Positions 22,601 through 33,120 of a DNA stretch of 64,000 bases are shown here, piece by piece. The position numbers and the translations under genes are program-made. How positions within the stretch are numbered: position 1 is the stretch's first letter; every line of letters starts with the position of its first letter. The stretch spans positions 6,384,320-6,448,319 of the forward strand of contig OU452219.1 of NCBI GenBank assembly GCA_911728455.2, given 5' to 3'. The notes under the pieces are model-generated. The model did no database searches and had not been told where the DNA came from. It saw nothing but the letters and a program-made list of their open reading frames with translations. The DNA comes from Marthasterias glacialis. Taxonomy: Eukaryota; Echinodermata; Asteroidea; Forcipulatida; Asteriidae.

Positions 22601-25600
22601 ATCTAGCTTCGACGTCTTGGATCGATCAAGTAAATGAAAAGTTTAATGTTCCAACTTTATGTGTCTTTGAATCCCTTTCCTTTTTCGCAAAAACAAAATA
22701 TAAAATGTGAGCCAAAAAATTAACACGTCCGGATTGTATGGGTTAGGCGCGGCCATCGACATAAAAAAAAATTACACGCTTAAATGATTTAGTTATTTAG
22801 CGGTGTTGATGATAACTTTGAATTCACGAAATATAGGCTTACCTTATATGTGGCGGTAGTTTTAAACTCTCTCCCGCTCTTCGGCGCCCAATTGGGCTGT
22901 CCACCGTCACAAACAAGGCACTGTACCCATTGGTTTCCGCCTTCCTTACCATGTCCCTGACCATTTTCTCGTCTCTGAAAATACTCAGTTGGGCCCATCG
23001 CATACCACGTGGGGACGAGGCTTCTGCCACTTCTTCCATGGTCGAGGTTGTCACGGCGCTCAAGACCATCCCGGTCCTGAGAGATGCAACAGCTGTATAT
23101 GTTTTTTTATACGTTATTTTCAAATAACAACAACAATATGGATTAGATAATTCTTGTGACTTATTGGTATAAATCCGTTTTAATCATAATTGAAAGTTGT
23201 GTGAAATAACAGGTTTTAAGCGTTTATTGCATTTTAAACCGTAGGTTGCTGAGAAACTAGGGCGAGCCAAATAAAATAATTACGGGTCCCAAAGCAGTGT
23301 CGGATTTTTTGTTTTTGTTTTTGTTTTCATTGCCAAGGGATACAGCAAAAGACTTTTATTATGGTGCATCTGTCTTGGTTTCTCATCCATTGATATCAAT
23401 ATGACCAAAACGAGGCTGAAGGGAAGCAAACGTCTGGCCCATTTTTTGGAGACGAAATTCTCATTTGGAAATTTCTATTGATTTATACTTCAAACTCTTA
23501 AAACCAGTACCAACCCCCTTGAAACTAGGCAATAAAGGGTCAGCTTGCGACGTCTTGGAAAGTCACAGAAATTTGTCAAAAAAGTTCATACTTATTTCTC
23601 TTCAAACTGTGTTATTTCTAGGTTATGATTGTATGCACTTGAAGAACGCCGTTATACCTCTTGCTGTTGCCACCTCCCCGTCGCTGTGTGCCATGCGTTG
23701 CATCGCTGTGGGAGCTACAGCTATAGGAAAGGCAATCTCTTGGCCCAAGATGGTGGTGCGAAGGTCTCGTCTGGAAACATCCCTCAACAGTTTGGGCCTC
23801 AGACGATATCTGCACAAAATCAAATTTACCCATTCTACATTTCTCCCCAGATGTAACACACGTTTACAAATCATTTCTAAAGTGAGATTAATTTATTTCC
23901 TTAATTCTAAACATATTAAGAACGAGACGTCACGTTAAGGTAAATAAATATCACTGAATGTAACAAATATCACTGAATGTAACAAATATCACTGTTGACT
24001 CCCGTTAAATTGTACATTTAGGAATTTCTGAATGGTGTGCACAAAATAATTGTTAAGAAGCAAACTCCCAGTTCGAATGCTCAATTAAATACTACAAGAG
24101 TGGCCCACGCAGTCCACACACTGGCATAAGTTACTATACCTCTCTGCCGCTAATCGGAGTTTCCATCTCCCAGTAACACTCGCTCCGCTTGCTGCTCACT
24201 CCCCCTCCAATCATAATACAACCGTCTTGCCCACCGTCTCCCTTGCGAGCCTCATTCAGACTACCACGTCTCGTCCCCGACAAGCACGCAATCCCCCCAA
24301 ATCCCACTGCGCATGCCCCAAACACGGGGTACCATTTCGTTACAAGATGGGAAACATACATCATGGAACGTCTTTTAAGATTTTATTTTCAAAACAGGGA
24401 CAGAAGAAGTGACAAAGGCATTCATTCAAACTCGTCACAGCTATGAACGGGAGTTCAATGAGGGGGGAAAAGTCCATCAAAACGTGTACAAGTAAATCTG
24501 TCGATAAAGGGCTATGACTGGTTTATGGTGTTCTATAATGGACACTTAAACGGTGACTTTTTTTCTTCATGCGGAGCCTTTTTTTTAAGCGGCGACTTTT
24601 TTTTTTGCGGCGACTTTTTTTTTTGCGGCGACTTTTTTTTTACGCGGCGACTTTTTTTTGCGGCGACTTTTTTTTTGCGGCGACTTTTTTTTCGCGGCGA
24701 CTTTTTTTTTACGCGGCGACTTTTTTTTCGCGGCGACTTTTTTTTTACGCGGCGACTTTTTTTTCGCGGCGACTTTTTTTTTGGGCGGCGACTTTTTTTG
24801 GGGGCGGCGTCTTTTTTTTGGCGGCGACTTTTTTTTTGGGCGGCGACTTTTTTTTTGGCGGCGACTTTTTTTGGCGGCGACTTTTTTTTGGGCGGCAACT
24901 TTTTTTTCGCGGCGACTTTTTTTTTTACGCGTCGCCTTCCGGGTTGTCCAGCCCCTTTGCCTGTATGCTAAGAATAGGTTACACGAACAGTCAGTTTGTA
25001 TGCCAGACCCAATAATCCCGAAACTGAAACAATAATTTGCAACATTATACATTACCGAGATATGTTCCAGGGCTCCTGGACTAAACGTAACTTACCATAT
25101 TAATCTGGTCGAGAACCATGTTGCACAATTCATCAGTTGTGCGCTTGCGCGGGACTTAACCTGATATGGGAAATCCCCTAAGCACAATCACAACCCGGAA
25201 GGCGACGCCAAAAAAAAAGTCGCCGCGTAAAAAAAAAGTCGCCGCGAAAAAAAAGTCGCCGCAAAAAAAAAGTCGCCGCCAAAAAAAAAGTCGCCACGTA
25301 AAAAAAAAGTCGCCGCCAAAAAAAAAGTCGCCGCCAAAAAAAAAAGGCGCCGCCAAAAAAAAGTCGACGCAAAAAAAAGTCGCCGCAAAAAAAAAAAGTC
25401 GCCGCGTAAAAAAAAAGTCGCCGCCAAAAAAAAAAAAGGCGCCGCATGAAGAAAAAAGTCACCGTTTAAGTGTCTATTATAGAACACCATACTGGTTTTA
25501 AACTCAAATTTACGCTAGTAAACTCAATAAAGAGAAGGGCCTTTTAAATACGTTGTCCATAGACCGATTGCGCGACCTACGTCCCGTGACCCCTGTTGGC

Positions 25601-26597
25601 TAAAAAATGTGAACACACACGTAATCCTCCATAGGGAAGGGTGGTACGGTACACGATGATTAATGTATTTAGTTTATTCGATCGAGGCTTTTTTGCTCGA
25701 AATCTGTGAAAGATATTCCAGAGTTTGTACCAAAGACCTTCAAGTGGCTGAATACAGCCAGTAAGGACAGTTCCAGCAAGTCTTGAAAATTGTAAAAGTA
25801 CCGTATAAAATAATGTGCACAATAGTAAGTGTGCTATTATTACCAAAAGCCGATTGTTGGTGTGACTCTGTCGGTCACAGTATGTATTTGCACGTAGTTG
25901 CCATCAGCTGAGTTGACGCAGTACTACTGCTGGGCCCAATTTCATAGAGCTGCTTAACGGCTGATTTTGTGCTTACTGAGCGATTTCCATTTCATAGCGC
26001 TGCTAACCGTATAGGCACACGAAAAGGCATGATAACCTTCCGGTGATTACTGTAGGAAAATGACTGACGTAACAATGCAAATCCATGGTGTACGCGCAAG
26101 CTGCAACCTTGCAACCTGTGAAACACGCTTTAACGCTTAAGCACATTTTTTCTGCTATTGTTAGCACGACAATTGGTTACGTGATGGCATGTAAACATTT
26201 GTTGCGCAAGTTTTGTTTTGGTCCACGGTGGTCCACGTTGGTGTTGTTACAGTTACACACATTATGAAAACGAATGACATGCACTTTTGACCTTATTAAT
26301 CAGTAGTGCTCAGCTTTGGGTTATAGTTGGTTTTGTATTTCCCAAAATGCAAAAAAAGGCCGTGGTCTCTCTCTCTCGATGCACTATGTCAGTATGTGTA
26401 TGTCAGTATGTTTCTACACCGCCATGATCCCATAATGTTACACGATTGTTTTACCTTTGAAATGCCTGTACATTGTCCTTCAGTGTCTGCTCAGGGCGAT
26501 ACCCACCTCTGTAGTATTCGTAGACCAGACTCGGCAACGAATTTCGCGCAAATACTTCGAAATCTTCCAGGCAAACCGGCTGCGAAAGACCTGCCAT
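19695..26597 (-). CDS. HAO1-like: FMN-dependent 2-hydroxyacid oxidase, copy A (divergent active site), complete
   Basis: Family members oxidise 2-hydroxy acids to 2-oxo acids with release of H2O2 in peroxisomes. Exons in gene order: 26597-26455, 23809-23658, 23092-22843, 22538-22405, 21857-21766, 21258-21097, 20482-20413, 19762-19695. All have AG/GT borders and consistent phases; the product is 356 aa. The ATG at 26597 opens [13 protein letters not shown]. Catalytic Lys222 (VLKG), His246 and Arg249 (SNHGGR) and Asp163 (TVDSP) are kept, as is Tyr28 (spinach Tyr24). The position of spinach Tyr129 is Ser135 (QLSIF) and that of Trp108 is Val112. The loop region after exon 3 is short (exon 4 is 134 nt against 173 nt in copy C). 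The C-terminus is ARL, the PTS1 form also found in spinach glycolate oxidase. It is probably an enzyme with altered substrate preference, or weakly active. Confidence 0.93.
20142..20276. mobile_element. 135-bp inverted-repeat element with 9-bp target duplication
   Basis: Long inverted arms (about 34 bp, beginning TAGCCTTTCACCAAGGCC and TAGCCTTTCGTCAAGGCC) are flanked by CCATAGTTG on both sides (20133-20141, 20277-20285). A 9-bp duplication with long terminal repeats is the Mutator (MULE) signature; there is no coding capacity. It lies in the last intron of HAO copy A. Confidence 0.85.
21413..21676. mobile_element. 264-bp palindromic MITE (family shared with 38436-38643)
   Basis: The ends ACACTCTGAAAA and TTTTCAGAGTGT are inverted, with inner GGTCAGAATTGACC/GGGTCAATTCTGAC also pairing. 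The interior repeats TGACCCAGAA/GGGTCAAAATGA words. It lies in the intron between exons 6 and 5 of HAO copy A. Confidence 0.75.
24525..25490. mobile_element. 966-bp foldback element with 8-bp target duplication and GCGGCGAC-T(n) arrays
   Basis: The outer ends ATGGTGTTCTATAATGGACA and its inverted near-copy are bounded by ACTGGTTT on both sides (24517-24524, 25491-25498). Both arms (about 24545-24950 and 25190-25475) are tandem arrays of GCGGCGAC plus 7-10 T, in opposite orientation, meeting a loop of about 240 bp through GCGTCGCCTTCCGGGTTGT-like borders. An 8-bp duplication fits hAT-type transposition. The K/R-rich and F-rich open frames here are artefacts. It is inserted in intron 1 of HAO copy A. 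Confidence 0.88.
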
Positions 26598-29201
26598 CTC
26601 GAACAAGACCGTCAGTTAGTACTGAGGCTAAGGTAGTTAAGCCAATCTTGTTGGTAAGTTACAATCAGAGCTGATTGGGCGCTTCCGTATCAGTCCGGGA
26701 AAACTCCAGATACGGCAACGTTGCTCTGTACGGCAACCTCAAGGTTGCCGTATACGGCAACTCTTCGATTCAATCGCAAAAAGGGAAACGAAATATGCAT
26801 TTTTGGAATGGTGAAAACTATTTTAAAAAAATGTTCTATGGTTCCTTACCCAAGTTTCTATCTGTGCACTTCAAAATCCTATCTGTGCATTTTCTTGCAA
26901 ATGACTGTTTAAATCCAACACTCTAGCCCATCGGACGATTAATGCGTGACTCCATGTTCGATGTGCAAGAATCCATCCTCGATCAAAGTAATTGTTATAC
27001 CGTATGTTTCATTAACAAAAATTTAAAACATTAACATTGTTTAATAAAGTGAAAACATTATAGAATTACAAATAATATTTTTTTTTATTATTACAATAAA
27101 AAAACAAGTTAACAATTTTGTATTTTGAAATAACTTCTACTTTACAAATTATTGACGCGTCTTTTTGCGGGAATAGCTGTGGAAGCGCGGGGGAACTTAA
27201 ATCAGTGCCAACATTACCCACAAAAGTCCATTCAGTTTCTATTGCACTTGAATCAACGTAAATAAAGGCCTGTCTCCTAGTTTCAGCATGAAAAACAGTC
27301 TTCAGGTCGACGTGGAAAAGGAAAAGAAAAGGCGAAGACACAAGACAAGATGTACAAAAGGCAAAAGTGCCGTATCCGGCTGCCACTTTATCTCCCCTAA
27401 GGTCAAATTAAATCCTTACCTGTCCTAAAAGGTTAACAGAATATATACAGAGAGAACAAGCACTTTGATCGATTACAAAGTGTCGAAAATATGAAAAATA
27501 AGCCATGTTCACGAGTAAGTTAGGGCTTGACAATGCTACTCGCTAAACGCCATTTTAGTTCCTTTTGGCATGAATACGCGAAAGTTCCGGCCGCGCGCTA
27601 AAATGTCCGCTTGGTTTTTCCTTTTATAAGTTCAAGAAATAGCGTTTAGCTACCAGTTCCAATTAATGGAGAGGAATATTCAAAAGAGGAAAATTAAAGC
27701 CCAACATCAATAAAAAAAAAATATTTAAAAATCACTTAGAAAGTGGCAGTCAGATAGGCCTATGGAAACTTTTCCGTACAAAAAATAACATTGAAAACCC
27801 GCACTATCGCCGGTCTTGCTACCGATCCATAAACGAAGCCGCAGCATAACTTTGGCAGTAAGTTTGACCGTACGGTCAAACTTACGGCCGTAATATTTTA
27901 ATAAGGGACATTATTTTGATACGGTAACTTCAAGTTTTGTATTTGTCTTTAAAGTGTACAAACCTCCTGCTGTACTAAATAAAATATTATTTGTAAGTTG
28001 ACCAATAAAACGGGTAAAGTAGATTTTGTTTACATGATCATTCACACACCAATAAATCCTGTTCTCACTTGAAGCGAAATGATCATGAAACTTGAACATA
28101 TTTACGTATGTTTCATCACAGTTGTACCTTCCCTTTATCAAATACAAAAGACAAAGATTTTGTTAAAGCCCTGCTTTGCATTAAAAATTAAGTTGCATAT
28201 GTTATGTATTTAAAGTTCTGTTTTTCATTAATATGTTTGCAGTAATTAAACAAAAGAAAAAAATAATCAATTTTTTTTCAATATGAACACTTATTGAAAG
28301 GATTTCATTGCAATCACAGTTTTTAATAAATCAAGGAAAATCCACAGCAATATTTGAAGATCGAAAAAAATAGTTTATACCAGATTTACAAGCTGAAATT
28401 ACAAGCTAAAATAAAAGTACAAAATTGAAATCTATATAAATATATATTATATAAATACAAAATCGCTTTTTATATTTAATATGTGAAAAAAATGTGGCCT
28501 TAAACAAATTGCTGCGTTTCAAATAACTCATTTACAAAAATGATGGGTATGAGTGATTTTATTGTTGGCATATTTGGGAGTAACACAAAAACATAATATA
28601 TATTCATCTACCTTTAGCGCGTATTGTTTGGTCTGTCAGGTTATTTATAAGATACACAATTTTGTTTGTCAAGCATTACTGAAATTCAGTGATTTTTATT
28701 TTTAAATCAGTGGAAAGGAAAATGATTTGGAAAAATAAATATGATCTGTTACTTTTATTCAAAGACGTCCATATATTTGTTTTATTAATACAGTATTGAT
28801 CCCACCATTCTACCATCCAAATGATCAACATTCTATATAGCATCTTTATTGTAAAATTAAATAATAGATTGTTTACACTCTGGTAAATCATGTATGAAGT
28901 CCACATCACCCTACTATTTTTCACTACTCATGACCACCCTTGTCACACCCCACTACACTACAATCCCCACCCCCGATCCCCACCCGTGGTGCACACACCC
29001 CAAAATTACCCTTCACAATTTAGCAATGACTGAGTGTCTCCATGTACACAAAACAAACTTTAAAAAAACAGGTAATTCAGTTGTTTTCCCAATGATAACC
29101 CCACGACTGTATTTCGCGTTTACACACCGGAAGTTGCCGAATATAGCAACTAGTTGCCGTATACGGCAACGTTGCCGTATCTGGAGGTTTCCCGGACTGG
29201 T
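26598..29201. other. Upstream region of HAO copy A, with an inverted 33-bp pair
   Basis: No exons were recognised. A 33-bp segment starting CAGTCCGGGAAAACTCCAGA at 26691 recurs inverted at 29167-29199 with few mismatches. GTTGCCGTATACGGCAAC-like words cluster next to both. The roughly 2.4-kb interval is AT-rich and has no transposase frame. The promoter of copy A must lie near 26600-27000, but no core element is certain. Confidence 0.45.
27858..27885. repeat. 28-bp perfect palindrome
   Basis: The arm GTAAGTTTGACCGT is followed immediately by its exact reverse complement, with no spacer. It lies about 1.26 kb upstream of the HAO copy A start. Confidence 0.95.
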
Positions 29202-30095
29202 ATGGAACGCCACAGCTGCCTTCGGTGGCTTGTGTCGCTTCATTCGCCAGATTCACCATTGCATTTGCCGCATTCACCATTATCATTTCATTCGCTGCAT
29301 TCACCATTTCATCATTTCATTCGCTGAATTCACCATTATATTCCCTGAATTCACCATTTCATTCGCTGCATTCACCATTTCATTCGCTATTTCATCATAT
29401 TTTCATTCGCTGAATTCACCATTATATTCGCCGAATTCACCATCCATTCGCTGCAAGCACCATTATATTCGCCCAATCACCATTCATTCTGCTGTTTCAT
29501 CATTTCATTCGGCTATTCATCATTTCATTTGCCAAAATCACAATTTTATTCGTCAAAATCATCTTTCCATTTGTCATATTCGTCATTTGATTCGACGTGT
29601 GTCCACATTCCCTTTCACGATGCAATCGTTCCGCCAGTCGATCCTTTACTTGTTAGCATTAAATATTCGGTTTTACAAGTAATCGTTTTACTCGCTCATT
29701 CATTGTAACTTCTTAAAGCTTGTTACATGGTAAATAATGCAAGTCAAACGCGCTAACAGAGGAGGCTTAATGACAGTTCTTCAACTGTTTATTCCAATAA
29801 GCGAATGGAATGGTGAAATAGCAAATGAAATGGTGAATGCAGCGAATGACATGGTGAATGAAATGGTGAATTTAGCGAATGAAATGGTGAATTCAGCGAA
29901 TGAACTGGTGAATTCAGCGAATGAAATGATATAGCGAATGAAATGGTGAATGCAGCGATGAAATGGTGAATTCAGCGAATGAAATGAGCGAATGAAATGG
30001 TGAATGCAGTGAATGGAATGGTGAATGCGGCAAATGCAATGTAAATCTGGCGAACGAAGCGACACAAGCCACCGAAGGCAGCTGTGGTGTTCCAT
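29202..30095. mobile_element. 894-bp foldback element with TTCACCATT/ATTCGC arrays
   Basis: The outer ends ATGGAAC(G/A)CCACAGCTGCC are inverted, as are the next 30 bp or more. Inside, the left arm repeats TTCACCATTTCATTCGCTG-like units and the right arm repeats the complement (GCGAATGAAATGGTGAA). The centre (about 29660-29800) is unique. No target duplication is evident. The 262-codon frame over the left arm is a repeat artefact. Confidence 0.8.
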
Positions 30096-31019
30096 TCTTC
30101 CGGCGCTCTATAATCTTGGGTTGACGTTTTGGAGCCGGAAATGTAATGTAAGTGAGTGGTATATACATATTTACATGCATATGAACACTCGTTACACTGC
30201 ACTTCTCCTTCCACAGGTGTCATAGGTTATTCTGTCCTCCGGGTAATGTGTCCCCCATACGGTAAATTAACGTGGGCGTGAGGAGTTTATTCAAAAGAGG
30301 GCGCTATCAGAAGGAGTTAGTACACAATTCGTCGTATGCCCGGACAGAATCTCCTGCCGGACAGAATCTCCTTCCACACCGGCTCCAAAACTTCATCACT
30401 TGCCAACAGGATTGTTAAGATCAAAGCGCGCTCTATATAATGTATCAATTTATATCCTGGAAAGACCGGTTTCCAGTCACTTAATGGTAAAATCGTTCGG
30501 AAACGGAAACTAATTGATTTTTTTTAAACCATCTGACCCACCTTTTAACAAGACACTTTTAGTTCATAATCTGTTGAAATCCTAAAAGTTGTTTTTCTGT
30601 AGTCTGTGGCTTTTCTGCTTAATAAATTGTTATAACTATACACATCATTGTCATTTTCTTGTCTGTAGTCTGTGGCTTTTCTGCTTCATCAACAATGATG
30701 AATACTTCTTGAAGTGCCCTCCCTCCCCAAGAGAAAAATCCAGATGACACAAGAGAAAAGCATGGCATCTTTTCTTTTCTTTTTCTTCTTTATTTTTCTT
30801 TAAAGTGTTTAACATAAATTGTTTTAAAATTAAATGTAATTATTTTTTACTTAACTTACATTAATTTTTTATAAATATATATCCATTTATATTTATTTAT
30901 CAACTTATGTGACTTTTCTGCTTTGTCAACATAATAAAAGTTGAATAGTTCTTGCAGTTTGTGCCTCCTCCCGACTCATTAGGGGCGCAGGTCCAGATCT
31001 GTTAGCTTCGATTTGGTTT

Positions 31020-31490
31020 GTTTAACTTGACCAGCAGGGGCATTTGGCGACCCTCCGACCAGAAACATGTTTGAAATTCGGTTGTTGGTCAAGCGTTTTC
31101 GCATGTTCGGTTCAACAGGTGACTATAGCTGTTCAGACCGACCGGGGGTAACTTGGGGTGGTTTTTTTTGGACAGAAATAGCCATTTTATTTGTTAATTT
31201 TGTTTTAACAAAAAGGGGAATGTGACGGAAAGAAATGTTAGTTTTAAAGCGAGAAAGGCAATTGTCCGCAACAATAAACCGCCCGAAGCCGAGTTGTTGG
31301 TTTTATTATGGGCTTGGTTTGAATATGGCGGATTCTACAAACTAACGAAAAATGTCAACGAAATTCTTTCAAAAATGAAAAACCTTGAAGCATAAAAATC
31401 CAACGATGTTAACAAAATAATAAAGACTAAGTTCCATAACTTGAAAATAAAATGAAGGCTGTTTAATATTGAGAAATATTAATTGTCTTA
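31020..31490. repeat. Dispersed repeat, copy 1 (partner at 44700-45020)
   Basis: Ordered matching blocks: GGCGACC..CGACCAGAAACA, GCATGTTC.GTTCAAC, GGCTTGGTTT..A.ATGGC, AATTCTTTCAAAAATGAAAA and ACTAAGTTCCATAACTTGAA. No coding content; the class is unknown. Confidence 0.65.
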
Positions 31491-32329
31491 TATAGATATT
31501 CCACAACACTACTTTAGGTTAATCAGAACTTAAATTTATAACTTGTCCAATGTTCAACGCACCCTGGGCAGGCAGTAACCGCGTGTGACGTCAGTACAAG
31601 AAGGGGCCTGAAAGGGTAATTTACTATTTGTCTGTATTACTAACAATATTTAATACTTATTTATTTCCACCTCCAATTATTTTGACAAACGGTATTTTTA
31701 TATGTTAATCATAATAATGTCTATTTTCATTCAGTGGTGTTTCTTTGTATTCACAATTTATTTTACCCTAAGTGCGTACTATAGAAAATACAGATAAACG
31801 ATTCATTAAATATGAATTGAAAGTGATTAACAAGTTAGTGAAGAAACTACATTCATCCTCAATTAAATGTCCATTGCATGGAGTATGTGCGCATGCTCAG
31901 AACTACGTAACCTGTTTTCTGGCACCTGGCGCTACAAAGTCTTCGTATAAAGCCTGGGAGAAGTACTGCATTCTTCACGGTACACAAAGAAAAGCTTTAT
32001 TGATAAAACAATTTGAAAAGGGGTCTCCTTTAAAAAGAGTATACTGTTGGAAACGCCGAGATCCTGATTCTTTTCATCTCAGAACCAAGATTTACAGACC
32101 GAGAGGTAACGATACGGTGCGCTGCCAATGGTGGGGAGGTTGGTCTATTGATGACGGAACCCAAGCCGGATCGAAGCCGCAGGGCCGTTTCCTGCTTTCT
32201 TTTCACTGTTTTCGTTTTGTTCCATTTTTTTTTAAAAGTTTGTTTGAATGACTATGTTTTTACTGTTCATTTTGTTAAATACCTGTAAAAAGTTGTTGTC
32301 ATTTCTTATTTTATTATGTCTCTGTCACT

Positions 32330-32401
32330 GATAGGACCCATGGGAGACCAGTGGTTGCCACTGAGGGCAACCCAATCAAAATAAGAAATAAATAAATAAG
32401 A
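32330..32401 (+). mobile_element. Retroelement 3' tail (LINE/SINE-like) fragment
   Basis: CATGGGAGACCAGTGGTTGC followed by a short A-rich tail of AAATAAAT units is typical of a non-LTR 3' end. The assignment rests on style only. Confidence 0.35.
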
Positions 32402-33120
32402 GGTGATAATAAAGTTCGTTTGTCCAGATCCAAACTAACAATTCACAGCTATTATAGATACAAATTTTTATAGAAATATTATTGACTATAGAGTAATTTT
32501 ATAGAAATATTGACTCATAAAACTGGATCATAATTCAACATTATTCACAATATCATGATTTCAGTTAAAATTTGGTTGACCTTTTCACACTTAAATTTCT
32601 AACCCTGGAAATCATTGGAAATAACAGAATTTCCCGGGAAATAGTAGGCTATACCCCTGCGTGGAAAAAGTGACAAGCGGGGTAGCCTCGGGCATACCGA
32701 GTCTTCGTTCTTCCCATCCACAGGAAAGTTGCAGTGTGAAACGAACACGGTGGACAAACAAAAACTTTTGTCTAGCCCCCCCCCCAAAAAAAAAAAAATA
32801 ATAATAATAATGATAATAATAATAATAAAAAAATGCTGGAAATTCTGGATCTTGTGGGTTGAATTTTAATTCCGTTTTTTTTTTGTTTTTTTTTATCTTT
32901 CTTTGTATTTTAATGTTTTTCTGTAGGTACTTTGTTGGTCATTTCGTATAATTGTCTTGACGGACCCCAATGGAAATAAGCCTCTGTTATTGGCTTTTTG
33001 TGCTATCCGAGATTGAATCAACCATCATTTTCCATGTCTATTTGTATTTTTGTGCCCTTGTTGATTTTATCTGAATGAATTAATAATACTAATAACCAAG
33101 AATGAACAGGTACATGTTCT

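Larger units (their letters stand above)
30096..33120. other. Gene-free interval between HAO copies A and B
   Basis: It holds a dispersed repeat (31020-31490) and retroelement-like 3' tails (about 32330-32401 ending in AAATAAATAAAT, and about 32930-33010). The 160-codon frame at 31772-32251 (+) has no recognised domain and no splice context. Confidence 0.5.

Noticed and set aside
24533-25501. Lys/Arg-rich and Phe-rich open frames of 66-155 codons
   Set aside because: They are readings of the GCGGCGAC-poly(T) arrays in the foldback element, in several frames and both strands.
28894-29682. 262-codon plus-strand frame
   Set aside because: Its second half is the TTCACCATT/ATTCGC tandem array of a foldback element; the first half has no similarity or splice context.
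31772-32251. 160-codon plus-strand frame, possible protein
   Set aside because: No recognisable domain, no splice sites, and it ends in low-complexity Phe-rich text next to a retroelement-like tail. Left uncalled.
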